This document shows positions 25,120-37,915 of a stretch of DNA of 64,000 nucleotides, piece after piece (position 1 is the first letter of the stretch; each line of letters begins with the position of its first letter). A program made the position numbers and the translations under genes. Location: the NCBI RefSeq assembly GCF_016907235.1, contig NZ_JAFBBO010000001.1, forward strand, positions 3,844,001 to 3,908,000, given 5' to 3'. This DNA is from Oerskovia jenensis. GTDB taxonomy: Bacteria > Actinomycetota > Actinomycetes > Actinomycetales > Cellulomonadaceae. The notes below the pieces were generated by a model. That model saw only the letters and a program-made list of their open reading frames with translations, was not told the origin of the DNA and did not search any database.

Positions 25120-27285
25120 TCAGCCGAGCTGCTCCCGCAGGAACCGGTAGTGGATCGCGGCCATGTGGGCGGCCTGGGCGTTGTTCGCGGCGCCGCCGTG
25201 GCCGCCCTCGATGTTCTCGTAGTAGGTCACGTCCTTGCCGGCCGCGAGCATCTTGGCGGCGAGCTTGCGGGCGTGACCGGGGTGGACCCGGTCGTCCTTG
25301 GTCGACGTCGTGAAGAGCACGGGCGGGTACTCGCGGTCGGCGTCGAACAGGTGGTAGGGCGAGAACGTCTTGATGAACTCCCACTGCTCGGGGTCGTCCG
25401 GGTCGCCGTACTCGGCGGCCCACGACGCCCCGGCGAGCAGGTGCGTGTAGCGCAGCATGTCGAGCAGCGGGACACCGACGATCACGGCGCCGAAGAGCTC
25501 GGGGTACTGCGTGAGCATGTTCCCCGCGAGGAGGCCGCCGTTGGAGCGGCCCTCCATGCCGAGGTGCTCGGGGGTCGTGATGCCGCGGGCGACGAGGTCG
25601 CGCGCGACGGCCGCGAAGTCCTCGTACGCCTTGTGGCGCTTGGCCTTGAGGGCTGCCTGGTGCCAGGCCGGGCCGTACTCGCCGCCGCCGCGGATGTTCG
25701 CGACGACGTACACGCCGCCGTCGGCGAGCCAGGCCCGTCCGAGCCCGCCCGAGTAGCCAGGGGTGAGCGAGACCTCGAAGCCGCCGTAGCCGTAGAGCAG
25801 CGTGGGTGCGGCGCCCACGGGGGCGTCGTCCGTCCCGGCGGCGGCGCCGGCGGCCTCCGGGCGGACGAGCTCCTCCCGCCCGACGACGAAGTACGGGACG
25901 CGCGTGCCGTCGTCGGACACCGCGAAGTGCTGGTCGATGACCAGGCCCGCGGCGTCGAAGAAGGTGGGGCTCGACTTGAGCACCTCGGGCTCGGTGCCCG
26001 CGCCCACCGTCAGGAGCGAGAGCGTCGAGGGCGTGAGGTAGTCGGTCGTCACGAGCCAGACGTCGTCGCTCTCCTCGGAGTCGACCGCACCCACGACGAC
26101 CGTGCCGATGGTCGGCAGACCGGGCAGCTCGCTGCGGGTCCACGGTACGGACAGGTCCTCGGCGCGCGGAGGCGGCGTCAGCACGTGCAGGCGGTTCTTG
26201 ACGTCCTCCAGGACGTTGACCACGAGGTGGTGCGCGGTCCAGGTGGCCCCGGCGAGCGACGTCGTGGGCGTGGGCTCGAACAGGACGGTGAAGCCGCGCG
26301 CCCCGGCGAGGAAGTCCTCGAAGCGGGCCGCGAGCAACGACCCCGCGAGGTAGGTCGAGCCGCCGACGGTCCAGTCGTCGCGCAGCTCGACGAGCATCCA
26401 CTCGCGCTTGACGCCGACCTCGGCCGAGCGCGGGACGTCGATCTTGACGAGGTGCTCGTCGGGCGTGCCCGCGTCCTGGACGAGGTAGGTCTCGCTGTCG
26501 TAGAACGCGATCGAACGGCCCACGAAGTCGCGCTCGAAGCCGGGGGAGTGGGTGCGCCAGCCGAAGATGTACATGTCCTCGGGCTCGCCCTCGTACACGA
26601 CCGTGGCCTCGGTGACCGGGGTGCCGCGGCGCCAGCGCTTGACGATCCGGGGGTACCCCGAGGGGGTCATCGAGCCCGGTCCGAAGTCCGTGAAGACGTA
26701 CACCGTGTCGGTGTCGATCCACCCGAGCCCGCCCTTGGACTCCTCGCGGTAGAACCCGCCGTGCTCGGGGGCGACGAACTGCTTGGTGACGAGGTCGAAC
26801 TCGCGGGTCACGTCGGCGTCGGAGCCGCCCGGGGACAGGTCGACCAGGGCGTGGCGCCACTCGCCGCCGGGGGCGGGGCGCAGGACGCTCGCGCCGTGCC
26901 AGACCCAGCTCTGCCCCTCGGTCTCGCCCAGCGCGTCGAGGTCGAGCACGAGCTCCCACTCGGGGTGGTCGGTGCGGTACGAGTCGAGCGTCGTGCGGCG
27001 CCAGACGCCGCGCTCGTGCTGCGCGTCGCGCCAGAAGTTGTAGTAGTGCTCGCCGATCTTCGAGACGTCGGGGATCTTGTCGTCGGAGTCGAGGACCTCG
27101 CGGATCGCCTGCTCGGTAGCGGTGAACTCGCTCGTGGCCTCGATCGTCGCGGCGGTCTCGGCGTTGCGGCCCTGGACCCAGGTGAGCGCCTCGCGGCCCT
27201 CGACCTCCTCGAGCCACAGGTACGGGTCGTGCGGCGTGGTCGGCTGTCCGGTGGGCGTCTCGGTCACGGCGTTCTCAGCACTCAT
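25120..27285 (-). CDS. Prolyl oligopeptidase (S9 family)
   Basis: A 721-residue protein. The N-terminus (TPHDPYLWLEEVEGREALTWVQGRN) is the S9A opening, followed by a seven-bladed propeller and a C-terminal alpha/beta-hydrolase domain. The catalytic Ser is in GMEGRSNGGLLAGN. The Asp lies near TTSTKDDRVHPGHARKLAAKM and the His in NIEGGHGGAANNAQAA. These enzymes cut short peptides after proline in the cytoplasm; no signal peptide is present. An Ala/Gly-rich linker (EAAGAAAGTDDAPVGAAP, about residue 485) enters the hydrolase domain. It converges on GH65 and diverges from adhE. It stands alone with no evident operon partner. Confidence 0.93.
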   Translation of the reverse strand: MSAENAVTETPTGQPTTPHDPYLWLEEVEGREALTWVQGRNAETAATIEATSEFTATEQAIREVLDSDDKIPDVSKIGEHYYNFWRDAQHERGVWRRTTLDSYRTDHPEWELVLDLDALGETEGQSWVWHGASVLRPAPGGEWRHALVDLSPGGSDADVTREFDLVTKQFVAPEHGGFYREESKGGLGWIDTDTVYVFTDFGPGSMTPSGYPRIVKRWRRGTPVTEATVVYEGEPEDMYIFGWRTHSPGFERDFVGRSIAFYDSETYLVQDAGTPDEHLVKIDVPRSAEVGVKREWMLVELRDDWTVGGSTYLAGSLLAARFEDFLAGARGFTVLFEPTPTTSLAGATWTAHHLVVNVLEDVKNRLHVLTPPPRAEDLSVPWTRSELPGLPTIGTVVVGAVDSEESDDVWLVTTDYLTPSTLSLLTVGAGTEPEVLKSSPTFFDAAGLVIDQHFAVSDDGTRVPYFVVGREELVRPEAAGAAAGTDDAPVGAAPTLLYGYGGFEVSLTPGYSGGLGRAWLADGGVYVVANIRGGGEYGPAWHQAALKAKRHKAYEDFAAVARDLVARGITTPEHLGMEGRSNGGLLAGNMLTQYPELFGAVIVGVPLLDMLRYTHLLAGASWAAEYGDPDDPEQWEFIKTFSPYHLFDADREYPPVLFTTSTKDDRVHPGHARKLAAKMLAAGKDVTYYENIEGGHGGAANNAQAAHMAAIHYRFLREQLG

Positions 27286-27401
27286 GCGAACACACTAGGC
27301 GACCGATCCGCGGGACCGGGCATGCAGAGATCGTGGGGGCGACCGGCTCGCACGGGCTGCGTTCCAGGACATCTCCGGGAATCACTTGCATCTATCCGTA
27401 C

Positions 27402-27421
27402 CTTGTGAAAGTATTCACAAG
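27402..27421. promoter_or_regulatory. Rex-type redox operator upstream of adhE
   Basis: CTTGTGAA-AGTA-TTCACAAG is a perfect 8+4+8 dyad and matches the known Rex operator core TTGTGAA-N4-TTCACAA. It lies 53 bp before the adhE GTG. Rex represses fermentation and respiratory genes when NADH/NAD+ is low. A TTGCAT (27385-27390) upstream could be the -35 box of the promoter it covers. Confidence 0.88.
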
Positions 27422-27473
27422 CAAGGGAAAGACACCACGCAGACCCGGCCGCTCGGGTCACTGGAGGAGCAAC

Positions 27474-33198
<5,725 letters not shown>

Positions 33199-33263
33199 GG
33201 GCCGTCGCGGTTCCCGGCGGGCCTCGCGATGTCCCGCCGAGATGGCCCGCCGAGGCGCCCGCC

Positions 33264-33332
33264 GTCGAGGTAGAGGTTTCCCGTCGAGGTAGAGGGCTGT
33301 GGCCCTCTACCTCGACGCAAACCCTCTACCTC
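33264..33332. repeat. GAGGTAGAGG nested double hairpin, copy R4
   Basis: Inner arms GTCGAGGTAGAGGG (33283-33296) and CCCTCTACCTCGAC (33303-33316) form a perfect 14-bp stem with a 6-nt loop. Outer arms GAGGTAGAGG (33267-33276) and CCTCTACCTC (33323-33332) enclose it. The element lies between convergent ligA and the DapA-like gene. The DapA-like coding frame runs through the outer right arm and stops at the TAG (complement of 33307-33309) inside the inner right arm. Confidence 0.88.
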
Positions 33333-34302
33333 CCGGTCCCGGCCCCGGCCCCGGCCCTGGCCCCGGCACCGGCCCCGGTCGGCGGGCCAGCACGGTCCGC
33401 AGCCCCTCGGTCTGCTCGGGAGGTGTCGCCAGGAGCGGTGCCCGCGGTGGACCGGTCGGCACTCCCAGGAGCCCGGCGAGCGCGTGGAGTCCGGCGACGG
33501 GCCGGAGGAGGGCCAGCTCACGGACGAGGGCCAGGAGCCAGGACCGCTCCACGACCGCGTCGAGGGGTCGGCGGTCGAGGTGCGCGCGGCGCATCACGAC
33601 GTACTCGTCGGGGACGAGGGCTGCGACCCCGGTGTGCCAGGCGTCGCTCGGCGGCAGGGGCGTGAAGGCCCCCTCGGTCATCGCGAGGTCGCCGCTCAGC
33701 CCCACGGCGAACGCTTCGCCCGCGACCGCGGCACGGACGGCGTCCAGGCGGGCGACCACGTCCGTCCGCCCCGCCGGGTCCTTGAGTCCCCGGAGCCGGG
33801 CGGAGCGGGCGAGGTGGGCCAGGACCTCGGGCGTCACGTCGTAACCGTTCTGGGCGGGCCGGTTGTAGAAGCACACGGGCAGGTCGGTCTCGGCGGCCAC
33901 GGTCTCGAACAGCGCCACGACCTCGTCGTCGACGAGCGGGACGTACGAGAACGGCGTGAGCACCAGCCCGTCCGCACCGCCCGCCTGGGCGGCGGCCGCG
34001 AGGCGCAGCACCTCGGCGGTCGCGGGCGCCGCGACCGCGACGTGCACCGGGACCTGCCGACCCGAGGGGGCGGGACCGGCGTCGTGCGCCGCACGGACCG
34101 CGGCGCCCACCACGGCGGCGCGCTCCTCGGGCGAGAACGACGTGCCCGCACCCGACGACGCGAGGACCGTGACGCCGTCGACCCCGGTGCGGACCGCGGC
34201 CTGCACGAGGCGCGTCGTCGTGCTCAGGTCGGGGAGCCCGTCAGGGCCCATCGGCGTGATCGGGTAGGCGAGCAGCCCGGTGAAGGGCGACGGGAACGTC
34301 AT
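33307..34302 (-). CDS. Dihydrodipicolinate synthase/N-acetylneuraminate lyase-family aldolase
   Basis: A 331-residue TIM-barrel protein. Visible family marks are the N-terminal FTGLLAYPITPMGPDG, the catalytic-loop position VLASSGAGTSFSPEER (a variant of the GTTGE block), the Tyr in LPVCFYNRPAQNGYDV, and the Schiff-base Lys in LRGLKDPAG. The barrel normally splits or condenses 2-keto-sugar or amino-acid intermediates. As the gene stands apart from lysine genes and next to the sugar region, a sugar-acid aldolase role is as likely as dapA. The C-terminus is a Pro-Gly run (GPGPGPGPGPGG) followed by RGFASR encoded by repeat R4. This tail is probably an unstructured read-in from non-coding repeat DNA. 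Confidence 0.85.
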   Translation of the reverse strand: MTFPSPFTGLLAYPITPMGPDGLPDLSTTTRLVQAAVRTGVDGVTVLASSGAGTSFSPEERAAVVGAAVRAAHDAGPAPSGRQVPVHVAVAAPATAEVLRLAAAAQAGGADGLVLTPFSYVPLVDDEVVALFETVAAETDLPVCFYNRPAQNGYDVTPEVLAHLARSARLRGLKDPAGRTDVVARLDAVRAAVAGEAFAVGLSGDLAMTEGAFTPLPPSDAWHTGVAALVPDEYVVMRRAHLDRRPLDAVVERSWLLALVRELALLRPVAGLHALAGLLGVPTGPPRAPLLATPPEQTEGLRTVLARRPGPVPGPGPGPGPGPGGRGFASR

Positions 34303-34382
34303 CCCGAGAGGGTGCCACAGGCCGACCGCCGAGGGGTGGGCTGCCCGGCCAGCGAAGTGGTACCCGCGTCTACGATGCGATC

Positions 34383-35501
34383 ATGACTCAGGCGACCCCC
34401 ACGACCCAGCCCTCCCCGCACGACACCCGAACGCAGGCCGCCGCCCAGGTGCGCGGCGCGCACCTGGTCGGCTCCGTGAACCTCCCCACGGCCGAGGACA
34501 CGTTCCGCACGGTCGCCGCTCACGCGGGGGCCCACCTCAAGCGCATCCCCGACGGCGAGGTGGGCGAGCGCTTCCACTGGATCCTGTTCCAGGGCGAGCG
34601 CTTCGAGGCCGTACCGGGGCTCGCGCGGCTGCCGATCGAACCCGTGGTGGTCGCCGGGTTCGACGTGCGCCCGCACGTGCTCGACGGCTCGGTCCCGGCC
34701 GACGAGCTGGTCTTCGGCGAGCTGGGCTACGCGGCCGCGGCGACGGCGTCGTACGCGGACTTCGTGGCGTTGCGAGCCGAGGGCGTGATCGCCGCGGGCA
34801 CCCGCTTCCAGGTGTGCCTGCCCACGCCGCTCGCTCCCGTCGTGGCGTTCGTCGTCCCGGAGGCGCGCGAGGCCGTCCACACGGCCTACGAGGCCGCGAT
34901 GCTGCGCGAGATCGAGGCGATCGTGGCCGCCGTCCCTGCGGGCGACCTCGCGATCCAGCTCGACCTCGCGAGCGAGTTCGCACTGATCGAGGGCGCGAAC
35001 CTCGGGGCCGGACCGTCCCAGGCCTGGTTCGCCGTCGACTCGGACGAGGTGCTCGCGGGCTGCGTCGCGCGCGCCGCGCGCGTGGCCTCCGCGGTGCCTG
35101 CGGGCGTCGAGCTCGGCTTCCACCTCTGCTACGGGGACGTCGCCGAGAAGCACTTCGTCGAGCCGTCCGACACGCGTCGCCTGGTCGAGGTCGCGAACGG
35201 TCTGGCCGCGACCGTGACGCGCGAGATCGCGTGGTTCCACCTGCCCGTGCCGATCGAGCGCGACGACGTGGAGTACGTCGCGCCGCTCGCCGACCTCACG
35301 ATCGACGACGCGACCGAGCTCTACCTCGGTGTGGTGCACCACGAGGACGGGGCCGAGGGTGCGCTGCGTCGCCTCGCGGCCGCGGCCCAGGTCCTCGACC
35401 GTCCGGTCGGGGTGGGCACGGAGTGCGGGTTCGGGCGCGGTCCGAGCGAGCGCACGGGCCCGCTGCTCGACGTGCACACGGCGGTCGCGCGCGCCTGGTA
35501 G
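34383..35501 (+). CDS. MetE-like (UROD/MetE superfamily) protein
   Basis: A 372-residue barrel protein of the cobalamin-independent methionine-synthase C-terminal fold. The zinc-site pattern seems kept: HLCYGD (His and Cys two apart) near residue 248, and the later Cys in GTECGFGRGP (compare CGLKTR in MetE). Other landmarks are HLVGSVNLPTAEDTFRT at the start and LKRIPDGEVGERFHWI. Stand-alone proteins of this kind are widespread and mostly unassigned. A thiol methyl- or demethylase-type reaction on a small substrate is plausible. It diverges from the DapA-like gene by 80 bp. Its TAG stop lies in a GGTAGGTCCA unit that is partly repeated just downstream. Confidence 0.7.
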   Translation: MTQATPTTQPSPHDTRTQAAAQVRGAHLVGSVNLPTAEDTFRTVAAHAGAHLKRIPDGEVGERFHWILFQGERFEAVPGLARLPIEPVVVAGFDVRPHVLDGSVPADELVFGELGYAAAATASYADFVALRAEGVIAAGTRFQVCLPTPLAPVVAFVVPEAREAVHTAYEAAMLREIEAIVAAVPAGDLAIQLDLASEFALIEGANLGAGPSQAWFAVDSDEVLAGCVARAARVASAVPAGVELGFHLCYGDVAEKHFVEPSDTRRLVEVANGLAATVTREIAWFHLPVPIERDDVEYVAPLADLTIDDATELYLGVVHHEDGAEGALRRLAAAAQVLDRPVGVGTECGFGRGPSERTGPLLDVHTAVARAW

Positions 35502-35530
35502 GTCCAGCGCGCGCCCGATAGGTCCACCGG
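35499..35530 (+). repeat. Paired TAGGTCCA direct repeat at the MetE-like gene end
   Basis: GGTAGGTCCAG (from 35498) recurs as GATAGGTCCAC about 20 bp later (35518-35528). The first copy supplies the TAG stop of the MetE-like gene. It resembles the stop-in-repeat arrangement of R1-R4, although the sequence and the absence of a right-hand arm differ. Confidence 0.45.
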
Positions 35531-35540
35531 GCACGGGGCC

Positions 35541-35594
35541 CGACGGCGCCGCGCACCTCCGCGCTCCGGCCCGGCGCGGTGCGTGGCGCCGTCG
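35541..35594. terminator. Long hairpin between convergent MetE-like and ThuA genes
   Basis: CGACGGCGCCGCGCACC (35541-35557) pairs with GGTGCGTGGCGCCGTCG (35578-35594), a 17-bp stem with one G-U pair. Confidence 0.75.
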
Positions 35595-35600
35595 GGAGCA

Positions 35601-35638
35601 CGAACGGTCGACGACCCCGGCGGGTCGTCGACCGTTCG
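35601..35638. terminator. Second hairpin before the ThuA gene end
   Basis: CGAACGGTCGACGACC (35601-35616) and GGTCGTCGACCGTTCG (35623-35638) form a perfect 16-bp stem with a 6-nt loop. With the neighbouring hairpin it separates two convergent transcripts. Confidence 0.85.
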
Positions 35639-35669
35639 TCGTCCCGCGCCCGCTAGGCGCGGGGGAGCG

Positions 35670-36335
35670 TCACCGGGCGGCCCAGAGCAGGCCGCGCTCG
35701 ATCACGGTGCGCAGCCCCGGGGTCTCGAGGTCGGCGAGCTGGTGGCCCGGCGCGCACACGAAGATGCGCCCCTGGCCCCACCGGCGGGTCCAGATCGAGG
35801 GGGAGACCACGGGCGAGCGCCACGGCGAGTCGGCCGTGGGCTCGATGGTCGTGGTCGCGAGGACCTCGTTGAGTGAGTCGGCGAGCACCCAGTACTGCTC
35901 GGAGTGGAGCGTGATCGGTCCGAGCCCCGCGACGATCGGGTGGTCGGCGTGCTCGGGGGCGATCTCCACGATGTGGTCGACGAGGTCGCCCGGGTGCGCG
36001 GCGAACTGGCCGCCGAGCATCTGCAGGTAGTCGGTCGCCATGCGGTAGGAGTCGATGATCCCGCCGTGCCAGCCGGCGAGGCCCGTCCCGTTCGTCACGG
36101 CCCGGCGCAGCCCACGCATCTCGTCGGGCAGGATCTCGCCCATGGTCCAGGACTGGACGATCAGGTCGACGTCGGCCATGTACTCGGCGTCGGCGTACAC
36201 CTCGAGGGACGACTCGACGACGACGTCGAAGCCCGACTCCTTGAGGAAGGGGAGGAAGAGATCGGTGCTCTCCTCCGGGGAGTGGCCTGGCCATCCTCCC
36301 CGGACGATCAGGGCCCGACGGTCCGGCACGCTCAT
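35670..36335 (-). CDS. Stand-alone ThuA-domain protein
   Basis: A 221-residue single-domain protein of the ThuA (trehalose utilisation) family, a class-I glutamine-amidotransferase-like fold. Marks are ALIVRGGWPGHSPEESTDLF at the start, VDLIVQSWTMGEI, the family block GLAGWHGGIIDSYR, and the closing WGQGRIFVCAPGHQLADLETPGLRTVIERG. ThuA proteins are linked genetically to 3-keto-sugar metabolism but their exact reaction is not settled. No signal peptide, so cytoplasmic. The ATG at 36335 follows a strong GGAGGA. The gene is 17 bp downstream of the ROK regulator gene and is co-transcribed with it. Confidence 0.88.
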   Translation of the reverse strand: MSVPDRRALIVRGGWPGHSPEESTDLFLPFLKESGFDVVVESSLEVYADAEYMADVDLIVQSWTMGEILPDEMRGLRRAVTNGTGLAGWHGGIIDSYRMATDYLQMLGGQFAAHPGDLVDHIVEIAPEHADHPIVAGLGPITLHSEQYWVLADSLNEVLATTTIEPTADSPWRSPVVSPSIWTRRWGQGRIFVCAPGHQLADLETPGLRTVIERGLLWAAR

Positions 36336-36352
36336 GAGTCCTCCGTTGGCGC

Positions 36353-37540
36353 TCACGCGATCAGGGCATCGATCGCTGCGGGAGAGAGTACGTGATCGAT
36401 CGCCATGGCGCTCGCACCGAGCACGCCCGCCTGGCCGCGGGCCTGGGACGTGACGATGCGCAGGTGCTGGGTGGCCAGCGGCAGCGAGCGCTGGTAGACG
36501 ATCTCGCGGATACCCGCGATCAGGTGCTCTCCCGCGTCCGCGATGACGCCGCCGACCACGATCATGGACGGGTTGAGCAGGCTCACGCACGCGGCGAGGA
36601 CGGCTCCGATGTCGCGTCCGGCCTGGCGCACGGCGTGGCTCGCCATGAGGTCGCCGCCGCGCACGAGGGACACGACGTCGCCGCTGTTGACGGCGTCGAG
36701 CCCCTCCTTCGAGAGGGCTCCCGCGATGGCCTGACCGCTCGCGACGGCCTCGAGGCACCCGATGTTGCCGCAGCGGCAGGGGGTGTCCGTGGCGTTGGGG
36801 ACCGCGATGTGGCCGATGTCCCCGGCGGCGCCCTGGGCACCGCGCCGCAGCTCACCGTCGGAGATGACGCCTGCGCCGATCCCCGTGGCGACCTTGACGA
36901 AGAGCAGGTCGCTCACGCCGGGCCACGCGGTCCGGTGCTCGCCGAGGGCCATGATGTTGACGTCGTTGTCCACGAGGACCGAGGCGTCGAACGTCCGCTT
37001 GAGGAGCGCGGGGACGTCGACGTCGTCCCACGCGGGCATGATCGGAGGGTTGATGGGACGTCCGGTCGAGTGCTCGACGGGTCCGGGGAGCCCGACGCCG
37101 ACGCTCACCAGGTCCTTGAGGTCGCGCCCGGTCGTCGCGATGAGCTTCTCGCCGGTCTCGGCGACCCACGCGAGGACGTTCTCCGGCCCGTCGGAGATGG
37201 CGAGCGGCGCGTCGACCTCCGCGAGGATGTTCGAGGCGAGGTCCGTGACCGCCAGGCGCGCGTGCGTCGCGCCCAGGTCCACGGCGAGCACGATGCGTGC
37301 GCCGGGGCTGAAGGCGAACGTCACGGGCGGTCTGCCGCCGGTCGAGCTCGCCTCGCCCGCGGGCGCGATCAGCCCGGAGGCCATGAGCAGGTCGATGCGG
37401 GCGGCGATCGTGGACCGCGCCTGCCCGGTGATCGCGGCGAGGTCAGCCCGGGTGCGGGGTTGGCCGTCGCGGAGCAGCTGGAACATGTCCCCGGCGCCGG
37501 TCGGGCGGGGGGCGAACTTCAGCAGTTCCTCGGTGGGCAC
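36353..37540 (-). CDS. ROK-family transcriptional regulator
   Basis: A 395-residue protein. An N-terminal winged helix-turn-helix (about 15-75: DMFQLLRDGQPRTRADLAAI, STIAARIDLLMASGLI) is joined to a sugar-kinase-like ROK domain. The domain has VLAVDLGATHARLAV, GVGLPGPVEHSTG, VLVDNDVNIMALGE and the zinc motif CRCGNIGCLEAVASG. The GHIAVP and DVNIMALGE residues that usually contact sugar are present. ROK repressors (NagC/Mlc/XylR type) release DNA when bound to a sugar ligand. The GTG at 37540 is the first start in frame. It diverges from sugar operon 1 and leads a two-gene operon with thuA. The shared operators at 37608-37631, 37873-37896 and 51038-51061 are its likely targets. Confidence 0.93.
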   Translation of the reverse strand: MPTEELLKFAPRPTGAGDMFQLLRDGQPRTRADLAAITGQARSTIAARIDLLMASGLIAPAGEASSTGGRPPVTFAFSPGARIVLAVDLGATHARLAVTDLASNILAEVDAPLAISDGPENVLAWVAETGEKLIATTGRDLKDLVSVGVGLPGPVEHSTGRPINPPIMPAWDDVDVPALLKRTFDASVLVDNDVNIMALGEHRTAWPGVSDLLFVKVATGIGAGVISDGELRRGAQGAAGDIGHIAVPNATDTPCRCGNIGCLEAVASGQAIAGALSKEGLDAVNSGDVVSLVRGGDLMASHAVRQAGRDIGAVLAACVSLLNPSMIVVGGVIADAGEHLIAGIREIVYQRSLPLATQHLRIVTSQARGQAGVLGASAMAIDHVLSPAAIDALIA

Positions 37541-37607
37541 GATGTATCACGGAGCCTCTCGTTGCTACGCAGTGGTGACAATCCGTCTAGCGTACTGCGA
37601 TCTTCGG

Positions 37608-37631
37608 CTTTTGCTTGACGATCGACAGAAG
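37608..37631 (+). promoter_or_regulatory. Promoter-operator copy A (ROK-type dyad)
   Basis: Dyad CTTTTG-N12-CAGAAG, extended to GGCTTTTG...CAGAAGCC. It covers a promoter TTGACG (37615-37620), 17 bp, TACCGT (37638-37643). The 45 bp from 37603 match copy B upstream of operon 2 at 37 positions. Confidence 0.7.
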
Positions 37632-37872
37632 CCGACCTACCGTGTGGTTTGCTGCGGCAAGGGCGCCGGGGTCCTGCGGAAGCTCGCGCTCCGCGTGTCG
37701 GTACTCCGAAATCCTGGTCGTTCGACCGTTTCCTCCTCTATGCACCGCCCTCGGTGCCGTGTCGTCGGCGCTCGCGAGTGACCTGGGTCACGTGGAAGGT
37801 GCGGTCGCCGGTTCGGGCGGTCATGCCCACTTTTGTCGGTCACGACGTGGTAACGAAGCAGAAGATCGAGAC

Positions 37873-37896
37873 CTTCTGATTGACGATCGTCAAAAG
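37873..37896 (+). promoter_or_regulatory. Promoter-operator copy C for operon 1
   Basis: Dyad CTTCTG-N12-CAAAAG, wider arms GACCTT...AAGGTC, and a perfect inner palindrome TTGACGATCGTCAA (37880-37893). The promoter is TTGACG (37880-37885), 17 bp, TAGTTT (37903-37908). The expected start of transcription falls at about 37915, at the ATG of the ATPase gene (37916). Confidence 0.75.
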
Positions 37897-37915
37897 GTCG
37901 GTTAGTTTCTCTCAC

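Larger units (their letters stand above)
37541..37915. other. 375-bp control region between ROK regulator and operon 1
   Basis: It contains two copies of the shared promoter-operator (A at 37603-37647 and C around 37873-37908), both pointing right. Copy A would give a leader of about 265 nt before the ATPase gene; copy C a leaderless transcript. The DNA between is less GC-rich than coding DNA and shows no convincing gene. The promoter of the ROK-thuA operon must also lie here, but no clear boxes were found. Confidence 0.6.

Noticed and set aside
37649-37879. Possible 76-codon leader gene behind promoter copy A, starting TTG
   Set aside because: No ribosome site, rare start codon, composition unlike a real gene, and it ends exactly where promoter copy C begins. 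Kept only as a leader RNA possibility.
37880-37915. Upstream TTG start for the operon 1 ATPase
   Set aside because: That TTG is the -35 box of promoter C, so it cannot be in the message. The ATG at 37916 is used instead.
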